A stretch of DNA of 64,000 nt from assembly GCA_009777335.1 (NCBI GenBank), contig WRMC01000003.1, positions 62,001 to 126,000 of the forward strand, written 5' to 3'. The first letter of the stretch is position 1. Every line of letters starts with the position of its first letter. Of this stretch, positions 24,629 to 32,700 are shown piece by piece. The position numbers and the translations under genes are program-made. The stretch is from Treponema sp. GTDB lineage: Bacteria; Spirochaetota; Spirochaetia; Treponematales; Breznakiellaceae. Below the pieces are notes generated by a model, which had not been told where the DNA came from, did not search any database, and saw only the letters and a program-made list of their open reading frames with translations.

Positions 24629-24895
24629 CTTCCCCCCGCCCTCATGTGTATGATTGATTATGATATTAGGTAGACAGTTCCGTACAGGTGGTTCTCGATG
24701 ATCATCTTCTATCGAACCACCCGTATCTTTCAACGCTGGTGCTGCAAAAATTCCTGGCGGCGATTTCTGCAGCACAAATATGCTATAAATTTGTAGTATA
24801 GATGAAGGAGTTCGCTGCAGCTGGAGCCGACAGGGATTGTTTGCTGACCAGCGAGGGCTGTATGGACTGGTTAGGTCTTAGATCATGATGTCATA
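24629..24895 (-). repeat. Structured intergenic repeat, copy A
   Basis: One of three related copies. Read on the minus strand it starts AAGACCTAACC and ends near ATGAGGG...GGGGAAGAG. It holds a GCTGG/CCAGC hairpin (24820-24852), a GTGCTGCA/TGCAGCAC stem (24739-24775) and a GGTGGTT...AACCACC hairpin (24687-24721). It lies directly 3' of the radical-SAM gene, with the AAGACC end nearest the stop codon. Confidence 0.7.
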
Positions 24896-24906
24896 TTTAA
24901 TCGTGT

Positions 24907-25809
24907 TTAAATATTAAACCTAAACATCATCTGCTTCTCATATCCATGCTTATAATGACGTATAATATTCCTCATATCAAACAACATATCCTGCTCCACA
25001 CATTCCTGGGTAAAGACATCCCAGAGTTTCTTGGATCGGGGGGACGTACAGTTGTAGCGGGTGCCAAAGCGTTTCATGTATTTTTCCTTGACCCCCGGAA
25101 GAATAGTATCCAGGTGATCGTAATAATATTCCCGGCTGCCGGCCCTCAGGGTCATACCCATATAGGTATAGATAAACTTGGCCCCCGCATCCTTGGCCAT
25201 CCGCACAATTGCTCTGACGTTTTCTTCCGTGTCATTTACATAGGGAAGGAGGGGGACCATCAATACCCCGCAGAAGATCCCCTGCCTGGCCAGCTGCTCC
25301 AGGGCCTTAAACCTCTGGGAAGTGGGCGCTACCTGGGGCTCCAGCTGCCTGCAGAGATCATCATCTGCGGTAGAAATCGAAAACTTTACAATCACCGGCG
25401 AATGGGCCTTTATGTCAGATAGGATGTCAGCGTCCCGGGCCGCCAGATCAGACTTGGTGCAGAGGGAAACCCCAAAGCGGTAGGCGTTTATCAGCTCCAG
25501 GGAATGGCGGGTAATGTTTAGCTCCCTTTCCAGGGGGTTATAGGGGTCGCTCATGGCGCCGGTCCCTACCACCCCGGTGACCACCCTTCGCTTTAAATCA
25601 TCCCGGATGATCCTCAGGGCCTCTTCTTTAACCTTCACCGTACCGAAATCCTGGACCTTAAAACAATCACTTCGGCTATCACAGTAGATGCAGCCATGGG
25701 AACAACCCCGGTATATGTTCATGTTGTAATCAATGCCAAACCACTGGTCCGGAGATTTCGTCTTAAATACGATGTGCTTGGCCGGAATCGTAGGGTACTG
25801 TGCTTCCAC
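24907..25809 (-). CDS. SPL-like radical SAM protein
   Basis: A 300-residue radical-SAM protein of the SplB/COG1533 (DNA repair photolyase-like) type. The cluster motif CSHGCIYC is at residues 35-42 after NIYRGC; further blocks are TGAMSDPYNPLER, VKFSISTADDDL, LLPYVNDT and YNCTSPRSKKLWDVF. Known spore photoproduct lyases repair thymine dimers, but many relatives have other or unknown roles and this host does not form spores. GTG start after AAGGAG. A 39-base piece of this gene is copied at 26785-26823. Confidence 0.8.
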   Translation of the reverse strand: MEAQYPTIPAKHIVFKTKSPDQWFGIDYNMNIYRGCSHGCIYCDSRSDCFKVQDFGTVKVKEEALRIIRDDLKRRVVTGVVGTGAMSDPYNPLERELNITRHSLELINAYRFGVSLCTKSDLAARDADILSDIKAHSPVIVKFSISTADDDLCRQLEPQVAPTSQRFKALEQLARQGIFCGVLMVPLLPYVNDTEENVRAIVRMAKDAGAKFIYTYMGMTLRAGSREYYYDHLDTILPGVKEKYMKRFGTRYNCTSPRSKKLWDVFTQECVEQDMLFDMRNIIRHYKHGYEKQMMFRFNI

Positions 25810-25953
25810 CCAGGGGTCTCCTTGTAAAAATTGCTATCAATGAACATAGTAGATATAGCATAAAATGAACTATTTATTAATATGCCATTAACTGGGGTAT
25901 TTTTACCTTTACTTTGGTCTCATTCTAGTATATATTTATTTAATGGATAAGAT

Positions 25954-26187
25954 ATGGCAAGAATGACTGATGATGAAGCATTGAAACTTAGCGAGCATAT
26001 GGCCAACAATGAAATCACATTAGGCCCCAACGGTAGTGGTTGGCTTTCTCAACGGGAATTGCGAATATCGGGACTATCTAATGTTACCATTCAATACTTG
26101 CTCGTAAAAGCGAAGGCTGTTAATAAAAGCCCAGTCCAAATTATTGACGAACTGGTGCATAAGGAACTTTCTAATGCTTCAAATTAA
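25954..26187 (+). CDS. Small protein, possible antitoxin
   Basis: A 77-residue protein with an acidic N-terminus (MTDDEALKLSEH) and a C-terminal helix pair (VTIQYLLVKAKAVNKSPVQIIDELVHKEL) that resembles ribbon-helix-helix antitoxins. No toxin-sized partner follows; the next gene, overlapping by 14 bases, encodes a secreted protein. It lies at the left edge of the AT-rich island. Its first codons are repeated at 26761-26779. The antitoxin call is an inference. Confidence 0.5.
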   Translation: MARMTDDEALKLSEHMANNEITLGPNGSGWLSQRELRISGLSNVTIQYLLVKAKAVNKSPVQIIDELVHKELSNASN

Positions 26188-26764
26188 AAGAATCTTTCGT
26201 ATATCCGCCCTGCTGGCTTGTCTGTGCTTTCTGCCGGCCTATACCTTTTCTGATGAAACCCTTAAGACAGAAACGGTATATTTTGGCAATGGGGCCCTCT
26301 TTAGTATCACCATAGATTTACCCGATTCAATTCGAATCATGGAATCCATGACCCTCGTTCCGGGGGCCTATTTCCTTCAACTTAACCCCGTGGCTGATGA
26401 AAAACTGGTGATGCTCGTGACCATTATACAGAACCAAACCGGGGACCCCATTTCGAGGGAAAGTTTTGAAGCCATGCTTACCCAGCAGGCCCATAACCTT
26501 TTACCCCAGGCTGTGGAAGACCGGGTTATCTATATGGATGTAAATGTTCAAGGGGGATATGGGAGATACTTTACCCTCACCGATGCCTCCCTGGTGGGCA
26601 CCACCCCGGGCCCGGAAGATTACCACTATGTCACCGCCTACCATGCAAATTATGGAGGCACCTATTTATTGATATCCACCATCCTGACGGACGATACCGG
26701 GAGCGCCAATTATAAAGCTATGCTTGATGCGATAAAGAGTGTTAGGATGATGGCTGGACCCTGA
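26174..26764 (+). CDS. Secreted protein of unknown function
   Basis: A 196-residue protein with a signal peptide (RIFRISALLACLCFLPAYTFS). The mature domain is alpha/beta (YFGNGALFSITIDLPDSIRI, LVMLVTIIQNQTGD, GYGRYFTLTDASL, YLLISTILTDDTGSANYKAMLDAIKSVRM). The layout, ending in a helix after a central sheet, is like small periplasmic stress or PsbP-type domains; I cannot name the family. The start was moved to MLQIKR, before the signal peptide. Its last 75 bases recur in diverged form at 27491-27564. Confidence 0.65.
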   Translation: MLQIKRIFRISALLACLCFLPAYTFSDETLKTETVYFGNGALFSITIDLPDSIRIMESMTLVPGAYFLQLNPVADEKLVMLVTIIQNQTGDPISRESFEAMLTQQAHNLLPQAVEDRVIYMDVNVQGGYGRYFTLTDASLVGTTPGPEDYHYVTAYHANYGGTYLLISTILTDDTGSANYKAMLDAIKSVRMMAGP

Positions 26765-26823
26765 TGATGAAGCATTGAATCTTAACCGTACCGAAATCCT
26801 GGACCTTAAAACAATCACTTCGG
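26761..26823. repeat. Mosaic duplication of two upstream segments
   Basis: Bases 26761-26779 are identical to 25967-25985 (start of the small antitoxin-like gene), and 26785-26823 are identical over 39 bases to 25637-25675 (inside the radical-SAM gene), both in direct orientation but in swapped order. This is not coding here. Confidence 0.85.
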
Positions 26824-26881
26824 AAAAAAAGGGGTTCCAAAAAATCTATATAAAGGGTATAATAATAAGAGGAGGAATGCA

Positions 26882-27082
26882 ATGCTTGCTATTAAGGGAA
26901 GATATAATGGAGAAACGGTTATTTTGGAAAGTAAACCCCCTGTGCAAGAATGTGATGTCATTGTAAATTTTCCTGATATATCTAATAAAAATGAAAACCC
27001 AACAAGCTTGGTAAATATATTAAAATATAGAGGGCAGAATATCTGGGAAGGCGACATTGAAGAAATGAGAACCCCCCGGTGA
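26882..27082 (+). CDS. vapB: VapB-type antitoxin
   Basis: A 66-residue protein: LAIKGRYNGETVILESKPPVQECDVIVNFPD, typical of small VapB-like antitoxins that start with a beta strand (GxYxGxxVxL) and end in a disordered toxin-binding tail. GGAGG lies 6 bases before the ATG. The end overlaps the PIN gene by 4 bases. It should neutralise the toxin and repress the operon. Base composition is AT-rich, unlike the surroundings. Confidence 0.78.
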   Translation: MLAIKGRYNGETVILESKPPVQECDVIVNFPDISNKNENPTSLVNILKYRGQNIWEGDIEEMRTPR

Positions 27083-27483
27083 AGATACTGGTAGATACAA
27101 CGATTTGGATAGATTTTTTTAATGAAAAGAGTACTACAAAACATGGTGATATTCTGGGCAAAATAATCACAGAAGAAAATACTGTATGTATTTGCCCTAT
27201 TATTTACCAAGAAATTTTACAGGGTATCAGAGATGATACAACTTTTAATGAAGTAAAAAATATTTTAGATAATTTAACAATGTTAAACACTCCTATTTTG
27301 ACCATTGTAAATTATGCTATTGATCTATATCGAGGACTTAGAAAAAAAGGGATTACAATACGAAAACCATATGATTGTTTAATTGCCTCTTATGCAATAC
27401 TGGAGGATGTTTTTTTGCTGCATAATGATTCAGATTTTGATCAAATGAAAAGCTACTGTGGTTTAAAAGTATTTCCTTTATGA
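27079..27483 (+). CDS. vapC: PIN-domain toxin VapC
   Basis: A 134-residue PIN ribonuclease. The acidic residues are in place: LVDTTIWIDFF (Asp6), IIYQEILQG (Glu), KPYDCLIASYAI (Asp) and LHNDSDFDQM (Asp). VapC toxins cut tRNA or rRNA. GTG start in a GTGA overlap with vapB. The gene looks intact. It lies between two related pieces of the secreted-protein gene, which suggests insertion into a duplication. Confidence 0.88.
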   Translation: MKILVDTTIWIDFFNEKSTTKHGDILGKIITEENTVCICPIIYQEILQGIRDDTTFNEVKNILDNLTMLNTPILTIVNYAIDLYRGLRKKGITIRKPYDCLIASYAILEDVFLLHNDSDFDQMKSYCGLKVFPL

Positions 27484-27490
27484 AGAACCG

Positions 27491-27564
27491 CCATCCTGAC
27501 GGACGAGACCGAGAGCATGAGTTACAAAGCTATGCTCAAAATGATAAAGAGCATTCGGATGATG
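27491..27564 (+). pseudogene. Diverged fragment of the secreted-protein gene
   Basis: About 74 bases resemble the end of the 26174-26764 gene (26679-26752): CATCCTGACGGACGA, AAAGCTATGCT, GATAAAGAG and GGATGATG are shared in order. It has no start or ribosome-binding site and is a relic of a duplication that now flanks vapBC. Confidence 0.75.
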
Positions 27565-27583
27565 TTGTTACTCCGACATTCTT

Positions 27584-27640
27584 TTAATGTTTTTTGCCAT
27601 GACGAATAAAAACAGCACCTAATGCATTTATTTCTTGGAG
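27584..27640 (-). pseudogene. HicA-like toxin fragment
   Basis: The minus strand reads LQEINALGAVFIRHGKKH then a stop. HicA (YcfA-like) toxins often contain LGAVFVRHGxxHDWY near the N-terminus. Only this core remains, without start or C-terminus. Confidence 0.55.
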
Positions 27641-27668
27641 TTATTTTTCTTTATTCATACAGGAATGC

Positions 27669-27800
27669 TTATTTTTCTAGTTTCTCACCAAGGAGAGGAT
27701 TTTTCTTTAGTTTTGTCATTATTTTATCTGCCAATATTTTTAGCCTGCCATCAAGAGATTTATATTCAAATGAGGCTTCTTGAATAAATTCTATTTCCAT
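27669..27800 (-). pseudogene. Truncated RelE/ParE-type toxin
   Basis: A 43-codon frame begins 6 bases after the phd-type antitoxin gene: MEIEFIQEASFEYKSLDGR, then a helix LKILADKIMTKLKKNPLLGEKLEK and a stop. This is the N-terminal half of a RelE/ParE toxin (strand, two helices); the catalytic C-terminal strands are missing, so it should be inactive. Confidence 0.65.
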
Positions 27801-27806
27801 TGTTTT

Positions 27807-28073
27807 TTACCTAATTTTTTCCCAAGAAACATTTTTTTTGGGGTCATACTTTTTCGTACGTAGATCAACAATGTTTTTTATTTCTGAATGTTCAAAAATA
27901 TCTTCTATCTCCTTTAGGTGTTCATATTCCTGGTATGAAACTAATACTGCTTCCATGTTGTTATTTTTTAAGATATAAACTGCCTCGCCAGATTCTGACA
28001 AATTTCTGACTGTTTGTGTTAATTGTTTTTGAAGTTTAGTGATTGGTATCATCTGTTTTGTTTCCACCATCAT
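27807..28073 (-). CDS. Phd/YefM-family antitoxin
   Basis: An 88-residue protein: MIPITKLQKQLTQTVRNLSESGEAVYILKNNNMEAVLVSYQEYEHLKEIEDI, the standard Phd/YefM fold for operator binding, plus a C-terminal toxin-binding tail. GGAGGG stands 8 bases before the ATG used; the longest frame starts upstream of it. The cognate toxin gene downstream is truncated, so this is an orphan antitoxin that may still repress or cross-neutralise. Confidence 0.85.
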   Translation of the reverse strand: MMVETKQMIPITKLQKQLTQTVRNLSESGEAVYILKNNNMEAVLVSYQEYEHLKEIEDIFEHSEIKNIVDLRTKKYDPKKNVSWEKIR

Positions 28074-28197
28074 TTTACATACCCTCCGAATTATTATAGT
28101 TTTATATATATAATTATACATATTTTTGGCTTATGTCAAGTTATTTTTACCTATTTTTGATAAAAATAATCAACTCCGTGAGATACTGTAGATATAG

Positions 28198-29298
28198 CTA
28201 TGTGGTTTTCGTATATATTGTACCAATGGTGGCCCAAGGTTCGTTTATCTGGGTACCTGTTATGGTAAAATGTTCAGGATTATCAAAACGCAGTATAATG
28301 GGCAAGCGTTCGACATAAAAGTCTTGTGCTGTCTTTGGGGTGAGTTTTCGATTTCTGCCGTCAGGGTATTGGATTGTTAAGCCATCAATAATGAACTTGG
28401 AATCATATTCTTGATTAAAGAAAATGCCGCTGGGCGGTAAAAACACAGGGCTCGCTATGTTGTCGATATTCAAAAAATGTAAAATAGAATTTTCATACTC
28501 AGTCCAATTGCCTTTGGATATTTCAATGGGCAGTGAATTGCAATCAATATTATGAAGCAACGTCATTGACATATGAGCGTAATCTCTTAAAAATTGCTTG
28601 AAGCTTTCTGCTCCTTCTTGTTTGCCCTGATAATAGGGTTTGGTTTTATCTCTTTTACCAACGTGTTCCAGCCACTGGATACCACGATTATGTTCAATAA
28701 AATCGATGGTACTTTCGGCATTGGCACGATAAAAATTGATAATTACAGGATTCAATTCTTTCACGGCATCACAGAGTTTATTAACATACTTGGCGAGTTT
28801 CTCGTAAGGTTTGTTGTTCAACAAGAACATCCATATTTGGTTCTGTAAAAGGATACTGTCCATTATATAGATGGTATCTTGATTCTTGTTGGCTCTATCT
28901 GAAAACAGTTCCCACTTTTCTATCATGTGTTTTTCATAATTATCGAGGGTCAAACGAAAGGAATCAAAGGTAAGAATTTTTTCGTAAACGGGTGCTTCAA
29001 TTTTATCACGATTTTTCTTCTCTAACATGAATAAATCGATGCCGACAGTGCTTTTCCTGAATGTGGCTGCAGAATTGAGCATGGAGATTAATTCAGGGTT
29101 ATTTTCTATCAGATCTTCATACTCTCTATTGGTCATACAGGCTTGGGACATGGCCATTAGGGGGTGCGGGCGGGCGTCTTCATGGAGCCATTCCACGATT
29201 TTACCGTTTCGTTCAAGCTGCATTCGAAGAAAATCTGAATTGGTGGTTTTGCCTGTGGTGGGCAGGCCCTCTACCATAATTAGGCGTGTATTAATCAT
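28198..29298 (-). CDS. P-loop NTPase/kinase-like protein
   Basis: A 366-residue soluble protein. An N-terminal Walker A (LIMVEGLPTTGKTTNSDFL) is in the position typical of nucleoside/adenylyl-sulfate-type kinases; IYIMDSILLQNQ may be the Walker B region, and VIINFYRANAESTIDFI resembles the lid region of kinases. The C-terminal 90 residues (SGIFFNQEYDSKFIIDGLTIQYPDGRNRKLTPK) look like a separate beta domain. AT-rich and adjacent to the retropepsin-like gene (9 bases between). Substrate unknown. Confidence 0.6.
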   Translation of the reverse strand: MINTRLIMVEGLPTTGKTTNSDFLRMQLERNGKIVEWLHEDARPHPLMAMSQACMTNREYEDLIENNPELISMLNSAATFRKSTVGIDLFMLEKKNRDKIEAPVYEKILTFDSFRLTLDNYEKHMIEKWELFSDRANKNQDTIYIMDSILLQNQIWMFLLNNKPYEKLAKYVNKLCDAVKELNPVIINFYRANAESTIDFIEHNRGIQWLEHVGKRDKTKPYYQGKQEGAESFKQFLRDYAHMSMTLLHNIDCNSLPIEISKGNWTEYENSILHFLNIDNIASPVFLPPSGIFFNQEYDSKFIIDGLTIQYPDGRNRKLTPKTAQDFYVERLPIILRFDNPEHFTITGTQINEPWATIGTIYTKTT

Positions 29299-29307
29299 TT
29301 TATACAC

Positions 29308-29718
29308 CTAAATCCTAAGGAGGGGCTTATCTCCATGGGCACCTATGAGTTTTAGGTTTTTTGGGTTTACGATCAGATCCATTTCTTCAAGGGGAATGGC
29401 TCCCAGTAGGATTTCCTCCGATCCCGGAATAACCAGAGCCCTTACTACAGAATCACGATCTTCCCAAAGGATCTTTACCGGGGTAGAGACGGAACATTCA
29501 GTCTGCCTGCCGTCTGCGACTGTGGCTGATTTTTGCCTTTCTATGTCCAGGCCCAGCTTTTTGAAAATATCTTCGGTAATACACAGGGTCTCTGCCCCCG
29601 TATCTACAACCGAAGTGACAGTGACTTCTCTTATCCCATCTGATTTAATATAACCTTCTTCTGCTAATGCTATGTCTTTTACATTTTGTAATTTGATATC
29701 TGCATATACTGTTCCCAT
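29308..29718 (-). CDS. Clan AA (retropepsin-like) aspartic protease
   Basis: A 136-residue single-domain protein. The active-site block VTSVVDTGAETLCITEDIFKKLGL is the DTGA motif of retropepsin-like enzymes, and ILLGAIPLEEMDLIVNP is the second conserved block. Such proteins act as homodimers. No signal peptide. Its gene stops 9 bases before the P-loop protein start, so the two are probably one operon. Substrate unknown. Confidence 0.8.
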   Translation of the reverse strand: MGTVYADIKLQNVKDIALAEEGYIKSDGIREVTVTSVVDTGAETLCITEDIFKKLGLDIERQKSATVADGRQTECSVSTPVKILWEDRDSVVRALVIPGSEEILLGAIPLEEMDLIVNPKNLKLIGAHGDKPLLRI

Positions 29719-29778
29719 ATAGTACCTCTAGGAAAATATAGTAATATTATCTGCGGATTTCAAGCTGCCCTGGGCAGC

Positions 29779-32700
29779 CTAATATCGCAAGATAACCGGT
29801 TTGTCGTGGTTGCCGGTGTTGGCGGCGGCGGCGGGTTTATTGTTCCCGTGGTCGTAGAGGAAGGGGTAACGCTGGTAGCCTACGGCGTAGACTATATTGT
29901 TCCCCGATTCGTCTATATGTATAGCTATACCCATAAGGACTGCTCTATTGTTGCTTGCTTCGTTGGCTGTGAGATTGGCTGCACTGGATGATAGGGTTCG
30001 CCGCATGAGTTTAGAATATGGCATGGGGGCAGGTGCGTTATATTGGTCGGCACTAAAAGTTCCGGTGAGGGTAAAGTCACTGTTTATTTTTAAGACCACC
30101 GAGTTACCACTGACCCCGGTTGGGTACATCCTGTACCCGCCCGCGGCATCCCATTCATAGGCGGTGGTGCCGTGGAGGGACCCGGCGGCCCAGATGTGGC
30201 CTTCCGAATCTACCGCCAGGCTGTTGATATAATTTATGAATGTGTTGTTTCTGTTAGTGGTAAGATTGTTCCCAAAATTGGTGTTGGGATTGGCAGTGCC
30301 CTGTTGGGCCCTGATGCTTGTGCGGTTTCTCAGGTCCAGACTGTCAAAGCGGCTAACTACGGGCCGGTGGTCCAACATACCCCCGGCGTAGACATAATTA
30401 CCGCTAACAAGGACGGTGTTAAACTCCGAGGCAAGATCTATATGTAAATGTTCCCCGTAAAGGGCCCTTACATAAGTGCCATGGGGGTGGGCGGGGGTAT
30501 TGGCTACCCCAGTTATTTCTTCAAACTTGACGATCACCGCATTGTGCCCCGCCACATTACCCATGGTGGTACCCGAATAGAAGGGAAGAATTCTTACATC
30601 ATTACCGTCCGCATCTTTCCCATAGTTAAAATTATTTTGGGCCATAGCGGAAGCAGATGTGCCGTTTCTTCGTTGGTAACCCACAGCGTAAATATATGTT
30701 TTTTCGGTGCCATTCTCTGTTACATTGGTCACAGTGATAGCATTAAAGCGGGAATCCTGGTTTCCATTGCCGCCCCCGGATTCCACGATATAACCCCATT
30801 GGGCCAGGCCTGAATGATTGTATTTAACCATCATGGGTTGTTCGTCTAAATCGGTTGAGCTGATGCTTACGTTGTTTCCAAAAGTTGCAGTAACCCTGGG
30901 TTCGAAGTACCCGGCTATATAGACCCCCGTGGAATTTACTGCCACACCTCGGTAGACAATTTGCCAGCCATCGCCGCTGAGGGTCTCGGTGGTTCTGGCC
31001 CACATGGTGGTGCCGTCGTCCCGGTATTTTACTGCCACCGGATTGTAATAATTACTTGGTCCCCGGACGGTGTGGCCGTTTCCAAAATCAAAGTTACTGG
31101 CGGTAGTGTTATTTTGTAATTCCCCCACGGCATAAATGTAAGTATTTGATCCTTCTATAGAGATGGCTAGGTCCCAGTACCGCCCAGCATTGGTGCCGCT
31201 AAAGGTGCTCTTGGCCCACAATACTTCACCCTCACTGTTATACTTAACAATAACAGGGCTGGGGGTGGTACCGGAGCCGCTGATTTTCACATCATTGCCT
31301 GACGGATCCTTTCCAAAATTGAAGTCCGCACCAGTGATATAACCCACCGCATAAATATCCCCCGTGGCGGGATGTACTGCCGTGGCGTTAAACCGGGCAT
31401 CCCCGGAACTGCTTCCCGCCAGGGTGCTGGTCCATTGGGGGGGGATATCTTCCTCACCTTCCCAGCGGGCATAGAGGTGCATTGATGTCTGCACCGGGGA
31501 GGTAAAGTGCCAGAGATCACCCCAGTTACCCTCGGTGCCGTCCCTGGTGTACCAGCCGGTGATGGCAAAGTCTTGCCGGGTTGGGTGGTTATTTGGGTTA
31601 TCCAGGATCCCGTTCCTAAATACTTTCTGATCCGGCGGGCCCCCGGGAGCCCCGCTCCAGTTCCAGGAAAAGCTTACATTTAAGGGAAGGTGTTCTTCCC
31701 CTAATATGGCATAGAGGATGATGGGTTCTGTCACGGGGGTGGAATCAAACTTGTAATGCATATCCGGGTCGAGAAGTTCACCGGGGAGGAGGTAATCGGT
31801 GGTCCAGCCCTCGAAGGTAAATTTAGTAGAAGCTACCGGATGGGTCGGGGGGGTGGGGTCCGTCAGGGGTCTAAAAGCGTTACTACCGTGCTGGACAAAC
31901 TGGGGTGGGAAATTTCCAGTGGCTCCATTTAAGTTAAAGCTGACCAGGTGGGTAATTACCTGCCATTGGATATAGAGGTCTATGACCCCCGGGCTGTCTA
32001 CAAGGTTGATCAGGATCTGGCCGTCTGCTATGGGCCTATAGGCCGTGGAAGAACTGGCATTGGGCCGGGTATTCCAGCCTGTAGCATTGTGACCTTCCCG
32101 GGTGAAGGTATCGCTAATGTAGGGAAGCAGGTACTCCTGGCCGTATTGGAGGGTAATTTCTCTGGGGGCCGGTTGTTCTTCGCCGGCTGGTACTGTAAGG
32201 GGGGCTCCACTGAGTTCAAGGACATCGTAGACCACTCCGTCTAAGGCTCCGTTGGGGTGGAGGCGGACGGTGTATACGATGGGATCCCAGCGGGCATAGA
32301 GGGTAAGGTTGGCTTTAATTGGGGTAGTAAAATCAAAGGGGCTGCCCCATGTGCCGCCGGTGCTGTTGGTTTCGTACCAGCCCATAAACTCATAACCCGT
32401 CCGAGTAAGGTTATCGGGGCTGGGTTCCTCGGCTAATTCGCCGTCAAGAATTTGTTGGGGAGATGTGGCGATGTTATAGAGGGAGTTAAAGGTCACCGTA
32501 TGACGGAGCTCCTCCCATTGGGCGTAGAGGGGGAAGGCCTGGTTGGTGGTCATTAGGTTTACGACGGTTTGTTCATCATGAAAGAATACGTTGTCTGTAG
32601 AAAGCCAGCCGGTGAAGGTATGGCCGTCCCGGATAAAGATATTTTTTGTTAGTTCCTTGGGCACATTGTAAGTGTGGAGGCTGGTGGGCGCTTCGGTCAC

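Noticed and set aside
24629-24895. Integron attC site
   Set aside because: A GTTAGGT near one end fits the attC core, but the matching RYYYAAC at the other end is missing, copies B and C lack both cores, and no gene cassettes or integrase are near.
26775-26966. 63-codon plus-strand frame before vapB
   Set aside because: It is built from the copied radical-SAM and antitoxin gene pieces in a different frame and runs into vapB.
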